From: Paracoccus marinus
GTDB lineage: Bacteria > Pseudomonadota > Alphaproteobacteria > Rhodobacterales > Rhodobacteraceae
Assembly (NCBI RefSeq): GCF_007018965.1
Contig: NZ_VJYZ01000005.1
Coordinates: forward strand, 124,001 to 188,000
Direction: 5' to 3'
DNA: 64,000 nt
Shown here: piece by piece, positions 36,374-45,089 of the stretch
Layout: every line of letters begins with the position of its first letter
Numbering within the stretch: the stretch's first letter is position 1
Made by a program: the position numbers and the translations under genes
Notes under the pieces: model-generated
What the model saw: only the letters and a program-made list of their open reading frames with translations
The model's database searches: none
Told to the model about the DNA's origin: nothing

Positions 36374-38316
36374 GACGACACCTGTTCGCGCAGGATCGAC
36401 GCGGTCAGCGACAGCATCAGGTACAACGCCGCGAAGATCAGGAAGGCCACGATCGTGTTCTGGAACGCCTTGGGGTAGGTCGGCGTGTCGGCGGCGACCG
36501 GGGGCAGGGACATCGACAGGTAGCGGACCTGCTTGTTGGCCTCGAGCCGGGCCGATTCCATCTGCTCGGCGGCGCCCGCCAGCAGCGTCTGCCGGGTCTC
36601 GAGGTCGCTCTCGGCAATCCTGATCTCGCCCGAAATCGCGGCGAGCGAGGCGCGGTTGTCGGTGTCTTGCGTCAGCTGGCTGCGGGTCTCGGCGATCATC
36701 TGCTGCAGGCGCTCGATGTCGCCCTGAACGCCGACGACGCGGCTCTGGTTCGGCCGGGCGTTTGCCTGCAGCTGGCCAAGCTCCAGCCGCTTTTCGGTCA
36801 GCTCGCCCTCAAGCCGCGTGACCTGCGACATCACCGCCGATCCTTCCGCGACCGGGTCCAGCACGCCCATCTTCTGCTGCAGCGCCTGTACCCGATCCTG
36901 CGCTTCCAGCACCCGCGCCTCGGCATCCTGGTAGCTTTTGTCCGCGCCCTCCATCTGGTCGGCGCGCAGCCGGGCCGTCATCTGGTCCACCTGCCCCTCG
37001 GCATAGCCGATCAGCGCCAGCGTGAATTCTTGGCTGAGCTCGGGATCGGGCGAGATCACTTCCAGGTTGATAACGCCTTCGGTCGGGTCGTAGCCGATCT
37101 TCACCATGTCCTGGTAGATCTTGTAGGCGGCCTCGTTGCTGGCATCTTCGGGCAGGCGCAGGATCGGATCGACTGACGGGTCCTGGAAGGTGCGCTTGAA
37201 GCCCTTGTCCTCGTCCAGCCGCAGCATCGCGGCGCGCGAGTTGAGGTAGCTTTGCACCGACACGCTGTCGGGGTTGGTGGCAAGCTGGGTTCCGCTGAGC
37301 AGACCCCCGGCGCCGCCGACGCCGCCCGCATCGGCCTGCTGGATCAGGAACTGCGACTTGGTCGCGTAAAGGGGCGTCGCGACCGCGAAGTAGTAGATGC
37401 CGGCAAGGATCGTCGGCAGGACGACCATTACCGACAGCCGCGCGATCAGCATCCCGAGCCGGCGGCGACGGCGGCGGGCGAGGTCGCGCTGGATCTTCAT
37501 GATCTCGATCGCGCGCCGGTCCTCGGTCATTTCCTCACGCGAGGGAAGCTGGGGCGGGACGATCGGGGCGAGGTCGCGCCGGCCGGTGCGGGCGGGCGCG
37601 GTCTGGGGCGCGAGGGCCGGGATGTTGGCGGCCGGGGCGTTGCGGGCGCGCGCGCCTTCCTGCGACAGGACCTGGCCCACGGACTCGCGGTGGAAGGGGT
37701 CGATGCCGCGCGCGCGCAGCTTGATGACCGCGTCGTGGTCAGACGCGACCTCGATCCCGTTCATGGCGGCGATGCGGGATGCCATGCGCAGCTGGCGCTG
37801 GGTGAGGTTTTCGGCCTTGACCGATGCGATCGTGTCGGCCGGGGGACTGGCGGGTGCGCCGGTGGCGGTCGGGGTGGCCGGGCCAGCGGGCTGGGCCGGC
37901 ACCGATGCGGCGACGGTGCGCGCGGCGGCCGCAGCGGAACCGGGGAACGCCATGCCCTCGAACCCGTCCGAGGCGGGGGCGAACAACGCCTCGCCCGGTT
38001 GCTGGGCGGCCGGCTGCGCGGGTGGCCGGGGCGCGGGTCCCGCGGCGGCCGGTGCGCCCTTGGACCGTGCGGCGTCCGACGGCGCGGCGCGCAGGGGCGG
38101 TTCGCTGCGCCCATCCGCCCGGTCCGGGGCGCCGCGAGCGGGTTCTTGCGCGGCCTGCTGGGCGCGCGCGGTCTTGCCGCGCAGCAGTTCCACACGGACG
38201 CCGGCGGCGGGGTTGTCGGTCGGCTGCGGCGGCGCGGGGCGGTCGCCGCGGGCGCGGGCCAGCACGGATTCGTCGCGGCTCAGCCGGTAAAGACGGGCCT
38301 TAGGCGGAGTAGTCAT
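36370..38316 (-). CDS. kpsE: Capsule polysaccharide export inner-membrane protein, KpsE/CtrB type
   Basis: The 648-residue protein has the polysaccharide co-polymerase layout of KpsE/BexC: a transmembrane helix at about 287-311, a periplasmic domain with coiled coils at about 440-600 (KSYQDAEARVLEAQDRVQALQQK; LTEKRLELGQLQANAR), and a C-terminal helix at about 620-642. Unlike the usual family members (about 360-400 residues), it carries about 285 cytoplasmic residues before the first helix. These are mostly Pro/Ala-rich, with a folded-looking patch at 170-215 (LTQRQLRMASRIAAMNGIEV) and a basic cluster RRRRRR. The start at ATG 38316 overlaps kpsT by 17 bases. Confidence 0.88.
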   Translation of the reverse strand: MTTPPKARLYRLSRDESVLARARGDRPAPPQPTDNPAAGVRVELLRGKTARAQQAAQEPARGAPDRADGRSEPPLRAAPSDAARSKGAPAAAGPAPRPPAQPAAQQPGEALFAPASDGFEGMAFPGSAAAAARTVAASVPAQPAGPATPTATGAPASPPADTIASVKAENLTQRQLRMASRIAAMNGIEVASDHDAVIKLRARGIDPFHRESVGQVLSQEGARARNAPAANIPALAPQTAPARTGRRDLAPIVPPQLPSREEMTEDRRAIEIMKIQRDLARRRRRRLGMLIARLSVMVVLPTILAGIYYFAVATPLYATKSQFLIQQADAGGVGGAGGLLSGTQLATNPDSVSVQSYLNSRAAMLRLDEDKGFKRTFQDPSVDPILRLPEDASNEAAYKIYQDMVKIGYDPTEGVINLEVISPDPELSQEFTLALIGYAEGQVDQMTARLRADQMEGADKSYQDAEARVLEAQDRVQALQQKMGVLDPVAEGSAVMSQVTRLEGELTEKRLELGQLQANARPNQSRVVGVQGDIERLQQMIAETRSQLTQDTDNRASLAAISGEIRIAESDLETRQTLLAGAAEQMESARLEANKQVRYLSMSLPPVAADTPTYPKAFQNTIVAFLIFAALYLMLSLTASILREQVSS

Positions 38317-38953
38317 AATATTGCTTTGCCTCGTCCAGCGTCTCGAACATGTAAAGCCGGCCATCGCGAAGCACGGCGGCCGAGCGGCAGAATTTCTCAA
38401 GCGTACCCGGCTGGTGGGACACGACCACGACCGTCGCGGTCTTGAGCCGGTCGAACAGCACGCTGCCCGCCTTGCGGTTGAAGTTCACGTCGGTGGTGGC
38501 CGGCATGCCCTCGTCGATCAGATAGATGTCGAACTCCAGCGCGAGAAGCAGCGAAAAGTTCAGCCGCGACCGCATACCCGCGCTGTAGGTCGATACCGGG
38601 CGGTCGAAGTATTCGCCGATGTCGCAGAGCCAGCGGCAGAACGCCTCGATATAGTCGGGGTCGAGGCCGTAGATGCGCGCGATGTAGCGCGCGTTCTCGT
38701 TTGCGGACAGCTTGCCCACCACGCCGCCCATGAAGCCCAGCGGGAACGACACGCGCGAGGTGCGCCGGATCGACCCCTCGTCGGGCTTTTCCAGCCCGCA
38801 CATCATGTTGATGATCGTCGTCTTGCCGGTGCCGTTCGGGGCGAGGATGCCCAGCGAACGGCCCGGTTCCACCCGGAACGAGGCCTGGTCCAGGATCACC
38901 TTGCGCTGCGATCCGGTCCAGAAGGATTTCGAGACGTTGTCGAACTCGAGCAT
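38300..38953 (-). CDS. kpsT: Capsule polysaccharide export ATP-binding protein, KpsT type
   Basis: The 217-residue ABC ATPase drives export of capsule polysaccharide across the inner membrane. Walker A is APNGTGKTT at about 39-47, a Q-loop region is at FPLGFMGGVVGKLSANEN, the signature is YSAGMRSRLNFSL and Walker B FDIYLIDEGMPATTD, the last differing from canonical ABC as in KpsT. Its partner permease KpsM is not adjacent, which is unusual; the overlapping kpsE gene follows. The start is ATG 38953 with no upstream frame homology. Confidence 0.92.
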   Translation of the reverse strand: MLEFDNVSKSFWTGSQRKVILDQASFRVEPGRSLGILAPNGTGKTTIINMMCGLEKPDEGSIRRTSRVSFPLGFMGGVVGKLSANENARYIARIYGLDPDYIEAFCRWLCDIGEYFDRPVSTYSAGMRSRLNFSLLLALEFDIYLIDEGMPATTDVNFNRKAGSVLFDRLKTATVVVVSHQPGTLEKFCRSAAVLRDGRLYMFETLDEAKQYYDYSA

Positions 38954-39166
38954 GACGATGCGGAAACCACGCGCCCCGGGCCGTGCGCCCCTTTCAACCC
39001 GGGGGACGAGCGGCGATGTTGAACGAACCCGGACGCGGCGCGGGCCGCGAAGCGTCTCGGCCTCGGTCGGGAACATAGGGCGGGGCTCGCGTCCTGTCCA
39101 TCGCCGCAGGGTCGATGGTGAAAATGCGGGGTTTTTTGCGGCCGCGGCCGTGCCTATCTGGGGGCG

Positions 39167-39736
39167 ATGATCCAGGACGACATCACCGCCTGCCGTCTGT
39201 GCGCCACGCGTTTCAGCCTGACCGCGACCGCCCACGCGCCGCGCCCCGTTGCGTGGTTCCGGCCCGGCGCGCGCGTGCTGGTTGCAAGCCAGGCGCCGGG
39301 GCTGCGGGTCCACGGGTCGGGCCGGCCCTTCACCGACGCGTCCGGGCGGCGGCTGCGCGACTGGATGGGGGTGGACGAGGACACGTTCTACGACCGCTCG
39401 CGGGTGGCGATCGTGCCGATGGCGTTCTGTTTTCCGGGCTACGACGCCAGGGGATCGGACCTGCCGCCGCCGCCCGTCTGCGCGGCCACATGGCGGGCGC
39501 GGGTGCTGGCCGACCTGCAGCCGCGCGTGACGCTGCTCATCGGCGGCCACGCGATGCGCTGGCATCTGGGCACGTCCGGCGTGACGAAAGCCGTGCAGTC
39601 GTGGCGCGATCATGCGCCGGCGGTGTTCCCCTTGCCTCACCCCTCCTGGCGCAATACCGGATGGATCAGACGCAACCCGTGGTTCGAGGCCGAGCTGCTG
39701 CCCGAACTGCGCCGCACGCTGGCAGAGCTGCTGTGA
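39167..39736 (+). CDS. Uracil-DNA glycosylase family protein
   Basis: The 189-residue protein is a member of the UDG superfamily. Recognisable blocks are CRLCATRFSLTATAHAPRPV at the N-terminus, VASQAPGLRVHGSGRPFTD (the GxAPG-like active-site loop), SGRRLRDWMGVDEDTFY, and LPHPSWRN at the C-terminus in place of the classical HPSP motif. The LC-cluster of Fe-S family 4 UDGs is not complete, so it is probably a shorter non-Fe-S member. Activity on uracil is not certain. Its stop overlaps the next gene start by two bases. Confidence 0.82.
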   Translation: MIQDDITACRLCATRFSLTATAHAPRPVAWFRPGARVLVASQAPGLRVHGSGRPFTDASGRRLRDWMGVDEDTFYDRSRVAIVPMAFCFPGYDARGSDLPPPPVCAATWRARVLADLQPRVTLLIGGHAMRWHLGTSGVTKAVQSWRDHAPAVFPLPHPSWRNTGWIRRNPWFEAELLPELRRTLAELL

Positions 39737-40494
39737 CCCGACCGTCCGATCTCGACCGCCTGTGCGCGGTTCCGTTTCACATTGCGGACGACGCCACGCG
39801 CGCCGCCGTCCTGGGCCACCTGGCCGACGCCGAGCTGTTCGCGGCACTGGCAGAGGATCCGCGCGGCGACGTGGCCGACCTGATGCTGTTCGATATGGAC
39901 GGCACCCGCGCGGCGCTGGCCTGCGACGACGCGGCCGAACTGGCGGCGTTCGTGGGCCGCCCCGTCGCCCACGCGGCGGTGCCCGGCCGCGTCCTTGCCG
40001 GTGCGCTCGCGGCCGAGGGGCGGGCGCTGATCGTCAATCCCGGACGCCCGTCCGAGATGCTGCTGGATGCCCACGCGCTCGGTTGGCTGGAACGCGCGCT
40101 CGCGCAGCGTCCGGGCGAGGGCGAGGCGCGTCCCGAAAGCCTGGGCGCGCCCGAGGCTCACGTCGTCGCGGCGCTTGCGGGTCCGCTTGCCGCGCGGCTG
40201 GCGCGGATGGGCGATCTGCTTTCCGGGGCCGCACTGGTGGGCGCGGTCTGGCCGGGCGGCGCGCGCGGGACGCTGCTGGCGATCGAGGGGGCGGTCGGCG
40301 ACGAACAGCCCGCGATCGCCAAAGCGGTAGCCGAGCTGGTCGCGTTCCTGCCGCCGGTCGATGGCGGGGTGGACGTGACCTTTCAGCCGCTGCCCTTGCC
40401 GCCCGGCGCGCTGCGGCTGGAACTGACGCAGGCGCCCGCACCCGCGCCGGAACCGGCGCCGAAGCCCGACCTGCCGCCCAGGTTGCGCTGGTAG
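39733..40494 (+). CDS. SseB family protein
   Basis: The 253-residue acidic protein starts at a GTG overlapping the UDG stop (GTGA). The N-terminal half matches the SseB/enhanced-serine-sensitivity domain (LCAVPFHIADDATRAAVLG, ELFAALAEDP, ALIVNPGRPSEMLLDA); the C-terminal half is Ala/Pro-rich with a PEPAPKPD-type tail. Function in Rhodobacterales is unknown. It is convergent with the hydroxyacid dehydrogenase at 40502, only seven bases away. Confidence 0.78.
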   Translation: MTRPSDLDRLCAVPFHIADDATRAAVLGHLADAELFAALAEDPRGDVADLMLFDMDGTRAALACDDAAELAAFVGRPVAHAAVPGRVLAGALAAEGRALIVNPGRPSEMLLDAHALGWLERALAQRPGEGEARPESLGAPEAHVVAALAGPLAARLARMGDLLSGAALVGAVWPGGARGTLLAIEGAVGDEQPAIAKAVAELVAFLPPVDGGVDVTFQPLPLPPGALRLELTQAPAPAPEPAPKPDLPPRLRW

Positions 40495-40501
40495 CCGCCG
40501 C

Positions 40502-41449
40502 TCAGTAGCCGCGCGCCCGGTCCACGAGGTGCAGAAGCGCGCGCCCGTCCATCGCCCGGCGCAGGTTCTCGGCCACCACGGGCGCTGCGGTCGAGGGGCG
40601 CGTCTCAGCAGCGATGTGGGGCGTCACGATGACCCGCGGGTGGGACCAGAAGGCGTGCGCGGGCGGCAGCGGCTCGGTCTGGAACACGTCCAGCACGGCC
40701 AGCCCGACCTGTCCGCGATCCAGCGCCGCCAGTAGGTCGGCCTCGACGATCAGCGTGCCGCGGCCGGGATTGATGAGCGTCGCGCCACGGGGCAGCAGCG
40801 CCAGCCGGTCTGCGTCCAGCAGTCCCCGCGTGGCGTCGGTGTCGGGCAGAAGCGAGATCAGGATCTCGGCCCGCGCCAGCGCCGCGCCAAGGTCGGCCCC
40901 GGCCAGCGCCGTCACGCCATCGACGGCGCGACCCGATGCCGACCAGCCCGCCACGTCGAAACCAAGGGCCGCGAGCGCCTGCGCCACCGCGCCCCCCAGC
41001 GCGCCGGTGCCCAGCACAGTCACCCGCCGCTCTGCCGCGAGCGGCGGCACAACGTCGTTGCGCCAGACGCCGTCCTGCGCGTAGCTGTCCATCACAAGAT
41101 GCCCGCGCATGGCCCAGCCGACGCAGTATTCCACCATCCCCTGCCGCAGCCCCGGATCGACCATCCGGCACAGGGGCTGCGTGAGCGTCGGGTTGCCCAC
41201 GATCCGCTCGACCCCCGCCCACAGGCTTTGCACGAGCCTTGCGCGGTTGAAGGGCGTGAAATCCAGGGCCGCGCCCCCCGCCGGAAAGCCGGGCGCGTAG
41301 ATCAGGGCGTCGAAGCTGTCGGGCGCGCCGTCCTGAAGCAGCTCCATCTCCGGGCAGGCGGCGCGCAGGGGGCCGGACCAGCGGTCCCAGCCCTGCGCGG
41401 GCGCTGCGAACAGGACGCGCACGCGCTCAGCCCCTTGGACGGCTGACAT
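40502..41449 (-). CDS. D-2-hydroxyacid dehydrogenase, glyoxylate/hydroxypyruvate reductase A type
   Basis: The 315-residue NAD(P)H-dependent enzyme has the D-2-HDH fold: Rossmann motif VTVLGTGALGGAVAQALAAL at about 145-164, INPGRGTLIVEADLLAALD with the catalytic Arg region, and TPHIAAETRP with the catalytic His. It most resembles GhrA, which reduces glyoxylate and hydroxypyruvate. Its start lies inside the 3' end of rodA (23-base overlap), so it is the last gene of the mre/rod operon, a position with no obvious functional link. Confidence 0.88.
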   Translation of the reverse strand: MSAVQGAERVRVLFAAPAQGWDRWSGPLRAACPEMELLQDGAPDSFDALIYAPGFPAGGAALDFTPFNRARLVQSLWAGVERIVGNPTLTQPLCRMVDPGLRQGMVEYCVGWAMRGHLVMDSYAQDGVWRNDVVPPLAAERRVTVLGTGALGGAVAQALAALGFDVAGWSASGRAVDGVTALAGADLGAALARAEILISLLPDTDATRGLLDADRLALLPRGATLINPGRGTLIVEADLLAALDRGQVGLAVLDVFQTEPLPPAHAFWSHPRVIVTPHIAAETRPSTAAPVVAENLRRAMDGRALLHLVDRARGY

Positions 41450-42569
41450 GGGCGGACTGCACCATGCCGAACGCCATCAGCAGGATCATGAGCTGCGTCC
41501 CGCCATAGCTCACCAGTGGCAGCGGCACGCCCACCACAGGCATCAGCCCCATGACCATCGACATGTTCACCGCGAAATACAGAAAGAACGTGCCGCCCAC
41601 GCCGACCGTCAGCAGGCTCGCGAAGCGGTCCCGGTTGGTCAGCGCGGAGTACAGGCAGAACGCGAGGATCAGGGCGTACAGCGTCAAAAGCGAGATGGTG
41701 CCGATGAAGCCGAACTCCTCGGCCAGGGTAGTGAAGATGAAGTCGGTGTGCTTTTCGGGCAGGAAGTTCAGCCGGCTTTGCGTGCCCTGCATGAACCCGC
41801 GTCCCGACCAGCCGCCCGATCCCAGCGCGATCTGCGCCTGGGTGATGTTGTAGCCCGCGCCCAGGGGGTCGCTTGCCGGGTCGATGAAGGTGTCGATCCG
41901 GCGGTACTGGTAGTCGTGCAGAAGCTGCCAGTCCGTCCCGCGGCTTTCAAGGACGGCAAAGACGAGCCCGCCGACCACCGCAAGGACGCCCGCGAAATAC
42001 CACAGGCTGACGCCGGCCGCGAACATCATGATGCCGCCGCCCGCCACCAGCATCACCGAGGTGCCGAGGTCGGGCTGCTTCAGCACCAGCGCGGTGGGCA
42101 GCAGGATCAGCACCAACGGGATCAGTACCCATAGCGGCCGCGAGACGCGATCCATGTCGAGCCAGTCGTAATAGGCGGCCAGCACCAGGACGAGCGCGAT
42201 CTTGGTCAGTTCAGACGGTTGCAGCTTGACCGGGCCGAGGTCCAGCCACCGCTGCGCGCCCATGCCGATGTGACCCACCAGGTCCACCGCCAGCAGCATG
42301 ATGCAGCAGACGACATAGGCCGGGACCGAGATCGAGCGCCAGAACCAGATTGGCGCGAACGCGAGCGCGATCATGGCGACCATGCCGACCGCGAACCGCT
42401 CGATCTGCGGCTCGGCCCACATGTGCGGGCGCCCGCCCGACACGGAATACAGCATCAGGAACCCGGCCGAGGCCACCGCCGCCAGCAGGAACACCAAAGG
42501 CCAGTTCAGGTGCAGGATCTTGCGCCAGCCGGTTGGCGTCTGCGCCACCTTGTAGTCGAGATAGGTCAT
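41427..42569 (-). CDS. rodA: Rod shape-determining protein RodA (SEDS glycosyltransferase)
   Basis: RodA polymerises peptidoglycan glycan strands during elongation together with PBP2. The 380-residue protein has about ten membrane helices and SEDS blocks such as LGAQRWLDLG-like MGAQRWLDLGPVKLQPSELTKIA, LKQPDLGTSVMLVAGG, IALGSGGWSGRGFMQGTQSR, FLPEKHTDFIFTTLAEE and GVPLPLVSYGGTQLM. Its ATG abuts the mrdA stop with one shared base. Confidence 0.97.
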   Translation of the reverse strand: MTYLDYKVAQTPTGWRKILHLNWPLVFLLAAVASAGFLMLYSVSGGRPHMWAEPQIERFAVGMVAMIALAFAPIWFWRSISVPAYVVCCIMLLAVDLVGHIGMGAQRWLDLGPVKLQPSELTKIALVLVLAAYYDWLDMDRVSRPLWVLIPLVLILLPTALVLKQPDLGTSVMLVAGGGIMMFAAGVSLWYFAGVLAVVGGLVFAVLESRGTDWQLLHDYQYRRIDTFIDPASDPLGAGYNITQAQIALGSGGWSGRGFMQGTQSRLNFLPEKHTDFIFTTLAEEFGFIGTISLLTLYALILAFCLYSALTNRDRFASLLTVGVGGTFFLYFAVNMSMVMGLMPVVGVPLPLVSYGGTQLMILLMAFGMVQSAHVSRPRG

Positions 42570-44512
42570 CAGGCGCGCACCCGTGCGGATTTGGGCGGCT
42601 CGGGCGTGTCGAGCCGCAGTTTCGCCCGCATCTCGACCACCGCGTCGCGCTGGCCGGGCGGATAGGCGTCAAGCGGCGGCAGCCCGCCCGCCAGGGCGAA
42701 CAGAAGGATGTCTCGCGCGATCGGGGCCGCCACGGCCGAGCCGCCGCCGCCGTGTTCGACGACGACCGACACGGCATAGCGCGGCGCGTCCACCGGCGCG
42801 TAGCAGACGAACAGCGCGTGGTCGCGGCGCACCCAGGGCAGCTGGTCGTTCGAGATCACGCCCCGCGCGCGTTCCGCCGCGGTGATGTTGCGGACCTGGC
42901 TGGTGCCGGTCTTGCCCGCCATCCGCCACTCGGGCGCGAGAATCCGCGACTTGGCCGCCGTGCCGCGGTCGCCGTTCATCACCGCGTCCATCCCGCCCCG
43001 CGCGATCCGCAGGTTCATCGGATTGATGCCGAGATCGGGGAAATCCGGCGCGGGCTCGGCCACCCCGTCCACCGCGCGCACCAGCCGCGGCGCCACGGCA
43101 AGGCCGGTCGCCACCCGCGCGGTCATGATCGCCAACTGCAGGGGCGACGCCAGCACGTAGCCCTGACCGATCGAGGCATTGAGCGAATCGCCCACCTGCC
43201 ATTCCTCTTCGTGCTTGGCGCGCTTCCACGCGCGGTCGGGCGCGATCCCCTCGGCCACCGCCGACATCGGCAGGTCGTGGCGTACCCCGATCCCCAGCTT
43301 CCGCGCCATCTCGGCGATCCGGTCGATCCCCACCCGCTGCGCGAGTTCGTAGAAGAACACGTCGCAGGAATGTTCCAAGCTCTGGACCGGGTCGATTGAT
43401 CCGTGGCCGCCCCTGCTCCAGCAATGGAAGCGGCGGCCGGCGACCTGCAGGTGCCCCGGGCAGTAGAAGCGCGAGCCGCCGTTGATGACGCCGGATTCCA
43501 GCCCCGCCAGCAGCGTGACCATCTTGAACGTCGAGCCGGGCGGATACAGCCCCTGCACGGTCTTGTCGGCGAGCGGGCGGTGGTCGTGGTTCATCAGCGT
43601 GCCGTAATCGGTGCTGGTGATGCCGCGGACGAACTTGTTCGGATCGAACACGGGCGAGGACGCGATCGTCAGCACGTCGCCCGTCTGCACGTCCAGAACG
43701 ACGGCGGCGGCGGATTCGCCCCCCAGCCGCTGGATCGCGAAGTTCTGCAACCCCGCGTCCAGCGTCATCTGGACGGTCGCGCCCTGCTCGCCCTCGATCC
43801 GGCTCAGCTCGCGCATCTCGCGTCCGGCGCTGTTTACCTCGACCCGGCGGGTGCCGGCCTTGCCGCGCAGGATGCCTTCAAGCTTCGCCTCGACGCCGAC
43901 CTTGCCCAGCTGGAACTCGGGCAGCATCAGGACGGGGTCGGGGTTCTCGATCTTGGACAGGTCATAATCCGACACCGGGCCGACATAGCCCAGCACATGG
44001 GCGAAGTCGCCGCCGCGCGGATAGCCGCGCGACAGGCCGGATTCGGGCGTGACGCCCGGCAGCGCGGGCGCGTTGACGGCGATCGAAGCGAACTCGTCCC
44101 AGCTCAGCCGGTCCGCGACGCTGACGGGGGTGATCGCGCTGCGGCGGTCGATTTCGGCCATCAGCGCGGCGACCGAGCTGTCGGTCATGGGGATCAGGTG
44201 GCGCAGGCGCGCCATCACGGTGCTGACATCGCCCGCTTCCTCGCGGGTGATGGTCACGCGGTAATTCTGCTCGTTTCCGGCCAGCAGCACGCCGTGGCGG
44301 TCGTGGATCAGCCCGCGCGCGGGCGGCAACAGCCGCAGCTTGATCGAGTTTCCGTCGCTCAGCAGCCGGAACTCGTCCGCGCGGTCCAGCTGCATTGACT
44401 TGAGCCGCCAGCCCAGCGTGCCCACGACGGCGGCCTGGATCGCGCCCAGCATCAGCCCCCGCCGGCTGACCGACCGGGCGCTTTCGACGACATCCTTGGG
44501 TGATTTCCGCAT
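42569..44512 (-). CDS. mrdA: Penicillin-binding protein 2 (elongasome transpeptidase)
   Basis: The 647-residue class B PBP crosslinks peptidoglycan in the rod complex. It has a short cytoplasmic N-terminus, one membrane anchor (about 22-36), a dimerisation domain with RGLIHDRHGVLLAGN, and the transpeptidase domain with PPGSTFK (catalytic Ser about 327), SCD at 382-384 in the SxN position and KTGTSQV at 534-540. Length is as expected for PBP2. It lies between mreD and rodA. Confidence 0.96.
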   Translation of the reverse strand: MRKSPKDVVESARSVSRRGLMLGAIQAAVVGTLGWRLKSMQLDRADEFRLLSDGNSIKLRLLPPARGLIHDRHGVLLAGNEQNYRVTITREEAGDVSTVMARLRHLIPMTDSSVAALMAEIDRRSAITPVSVADRLSWDEFASIAVNAPALPGVTPESGLSRGYPRGGDFAHVLGYVGPVSDYDLSKIENPDPVLMLPEFQLGKVGVEAKLEGILRGKAGTRRVEVNSAGREMRELSRIEGEQGATVQMTLDAGLQNFAIQRLGGESAAAVVLDVQTGDVLTIASSPVFDPNKFVRGITSTDYGTLMNHDHRPLADKTVQGLYPPGSTFKMVTLLAGLESGVINGGSRFYCPGHLQVAGRRFHCWSRGGHGSIDPVQSLEHSCDVFFYELAQRVGIDRIAEMARKLGIGVRHDLPMSAVAEGIAPDRAWKRAKHEEEWQVGDSLNASIGQGYVLASPLQLAIMTARVATGLAVAPRLVRAVDGVAEPAPDFPDLGINPMNLRIARGGMDAVMNGDRGTAAKSRILAPEWRMAGKTGTSQVRNITAAERARGVISNDQLPWVRRDHALFVCYAPVDAPRYAVSVVVEHGGGGSAVAAPIARDILLFALAGGLPPLDAYPPGQRDAVVEMRAKLRLDTPEPPKSARVRA

Positions 44513-44533
44513 CTATCGCCGTCCCGGACCCGT

Positions 44534-45082
44534 TCAGAACCTTGAATCCTGCAACTCGCCCGGCCGGGCCGGGCGCAGGCCCAGAAGCCAGCGCGCCGCG
44601 ACCATGACCAGCGGGTAGGCGGCGACGGTTGCGATGACGTGCAGCAGCGCCTGTCCAAGCGGCGGGCGCGGCGCGGCCGCGTCGGTCACGAAGAACGCCG
44701 CCTGCACCAGCCTGTCGGCCATCATCATCCCCAGCACCAGCATTCCGACCCTGAGCCATTCAAGCAGAAACGGCTGCTCGCGCCAACGCTGTTCGCGCAG
44801 CCGCGCGGCCTCGGACCCCACCACCACCACGGCGGCCCAAAGCCCCGGCGGCCTGAGCATCAGCAGCCCCTCGATCAGGAACACGGCGGCGATCACCAGC
44901 ACCGGCACCTGCTCGGGGCGGCGCAGGACCCATGCGATGGTCAGGCACAGCAGCACGTCCGGTCCCGGCATCGCGACCCGGCCCGGCGACAGCGGCAGCA
45001 GCCGCACGAACAGGATCGCAAAGGCCACGACGACATAGACGGTCATCCCGGTCATCTGCCGGCGGCGGGCGGGGTCGATCAT
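44534..45082 (-). CDS. mreD: Rod shape-determining protein MreD
   Basis: The 182-residue protein has about five membrane helices and is placed between mreC and mrdA as usual. Sequence is poorly conserved in this family; the call rests on length, hydropathy (VYVVVAFAILFVRLLPLSPG at the N-terminus), the PDVLLCLTIAWVLRRPEQVP block and operon position. The start at ATG 45082 is preceded by mreC with a 7-base gap. MreD links cytoplasmic MreB to the periplasmic elongation machinery. Confidence 0.88.
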   Translation of the reverse strand: MIDPARRRQMTGMTVYVVVAFAILFVRLLPLSPGRVAMPGPDVLLCLTIAWVLRRPEQVPVLVIAAVFLIEGLLMLRPPGLWAAVVVVGSEAARLREQRWREQPFLLEWLRVGMLVLGMMMADRLVQAAFFVTDAAAPRPPLGQALLHVIATVAAYPLVMVAARWLLGLRPARPGELQDSRF

Positions 45083-45089
45083 CGCGGCC

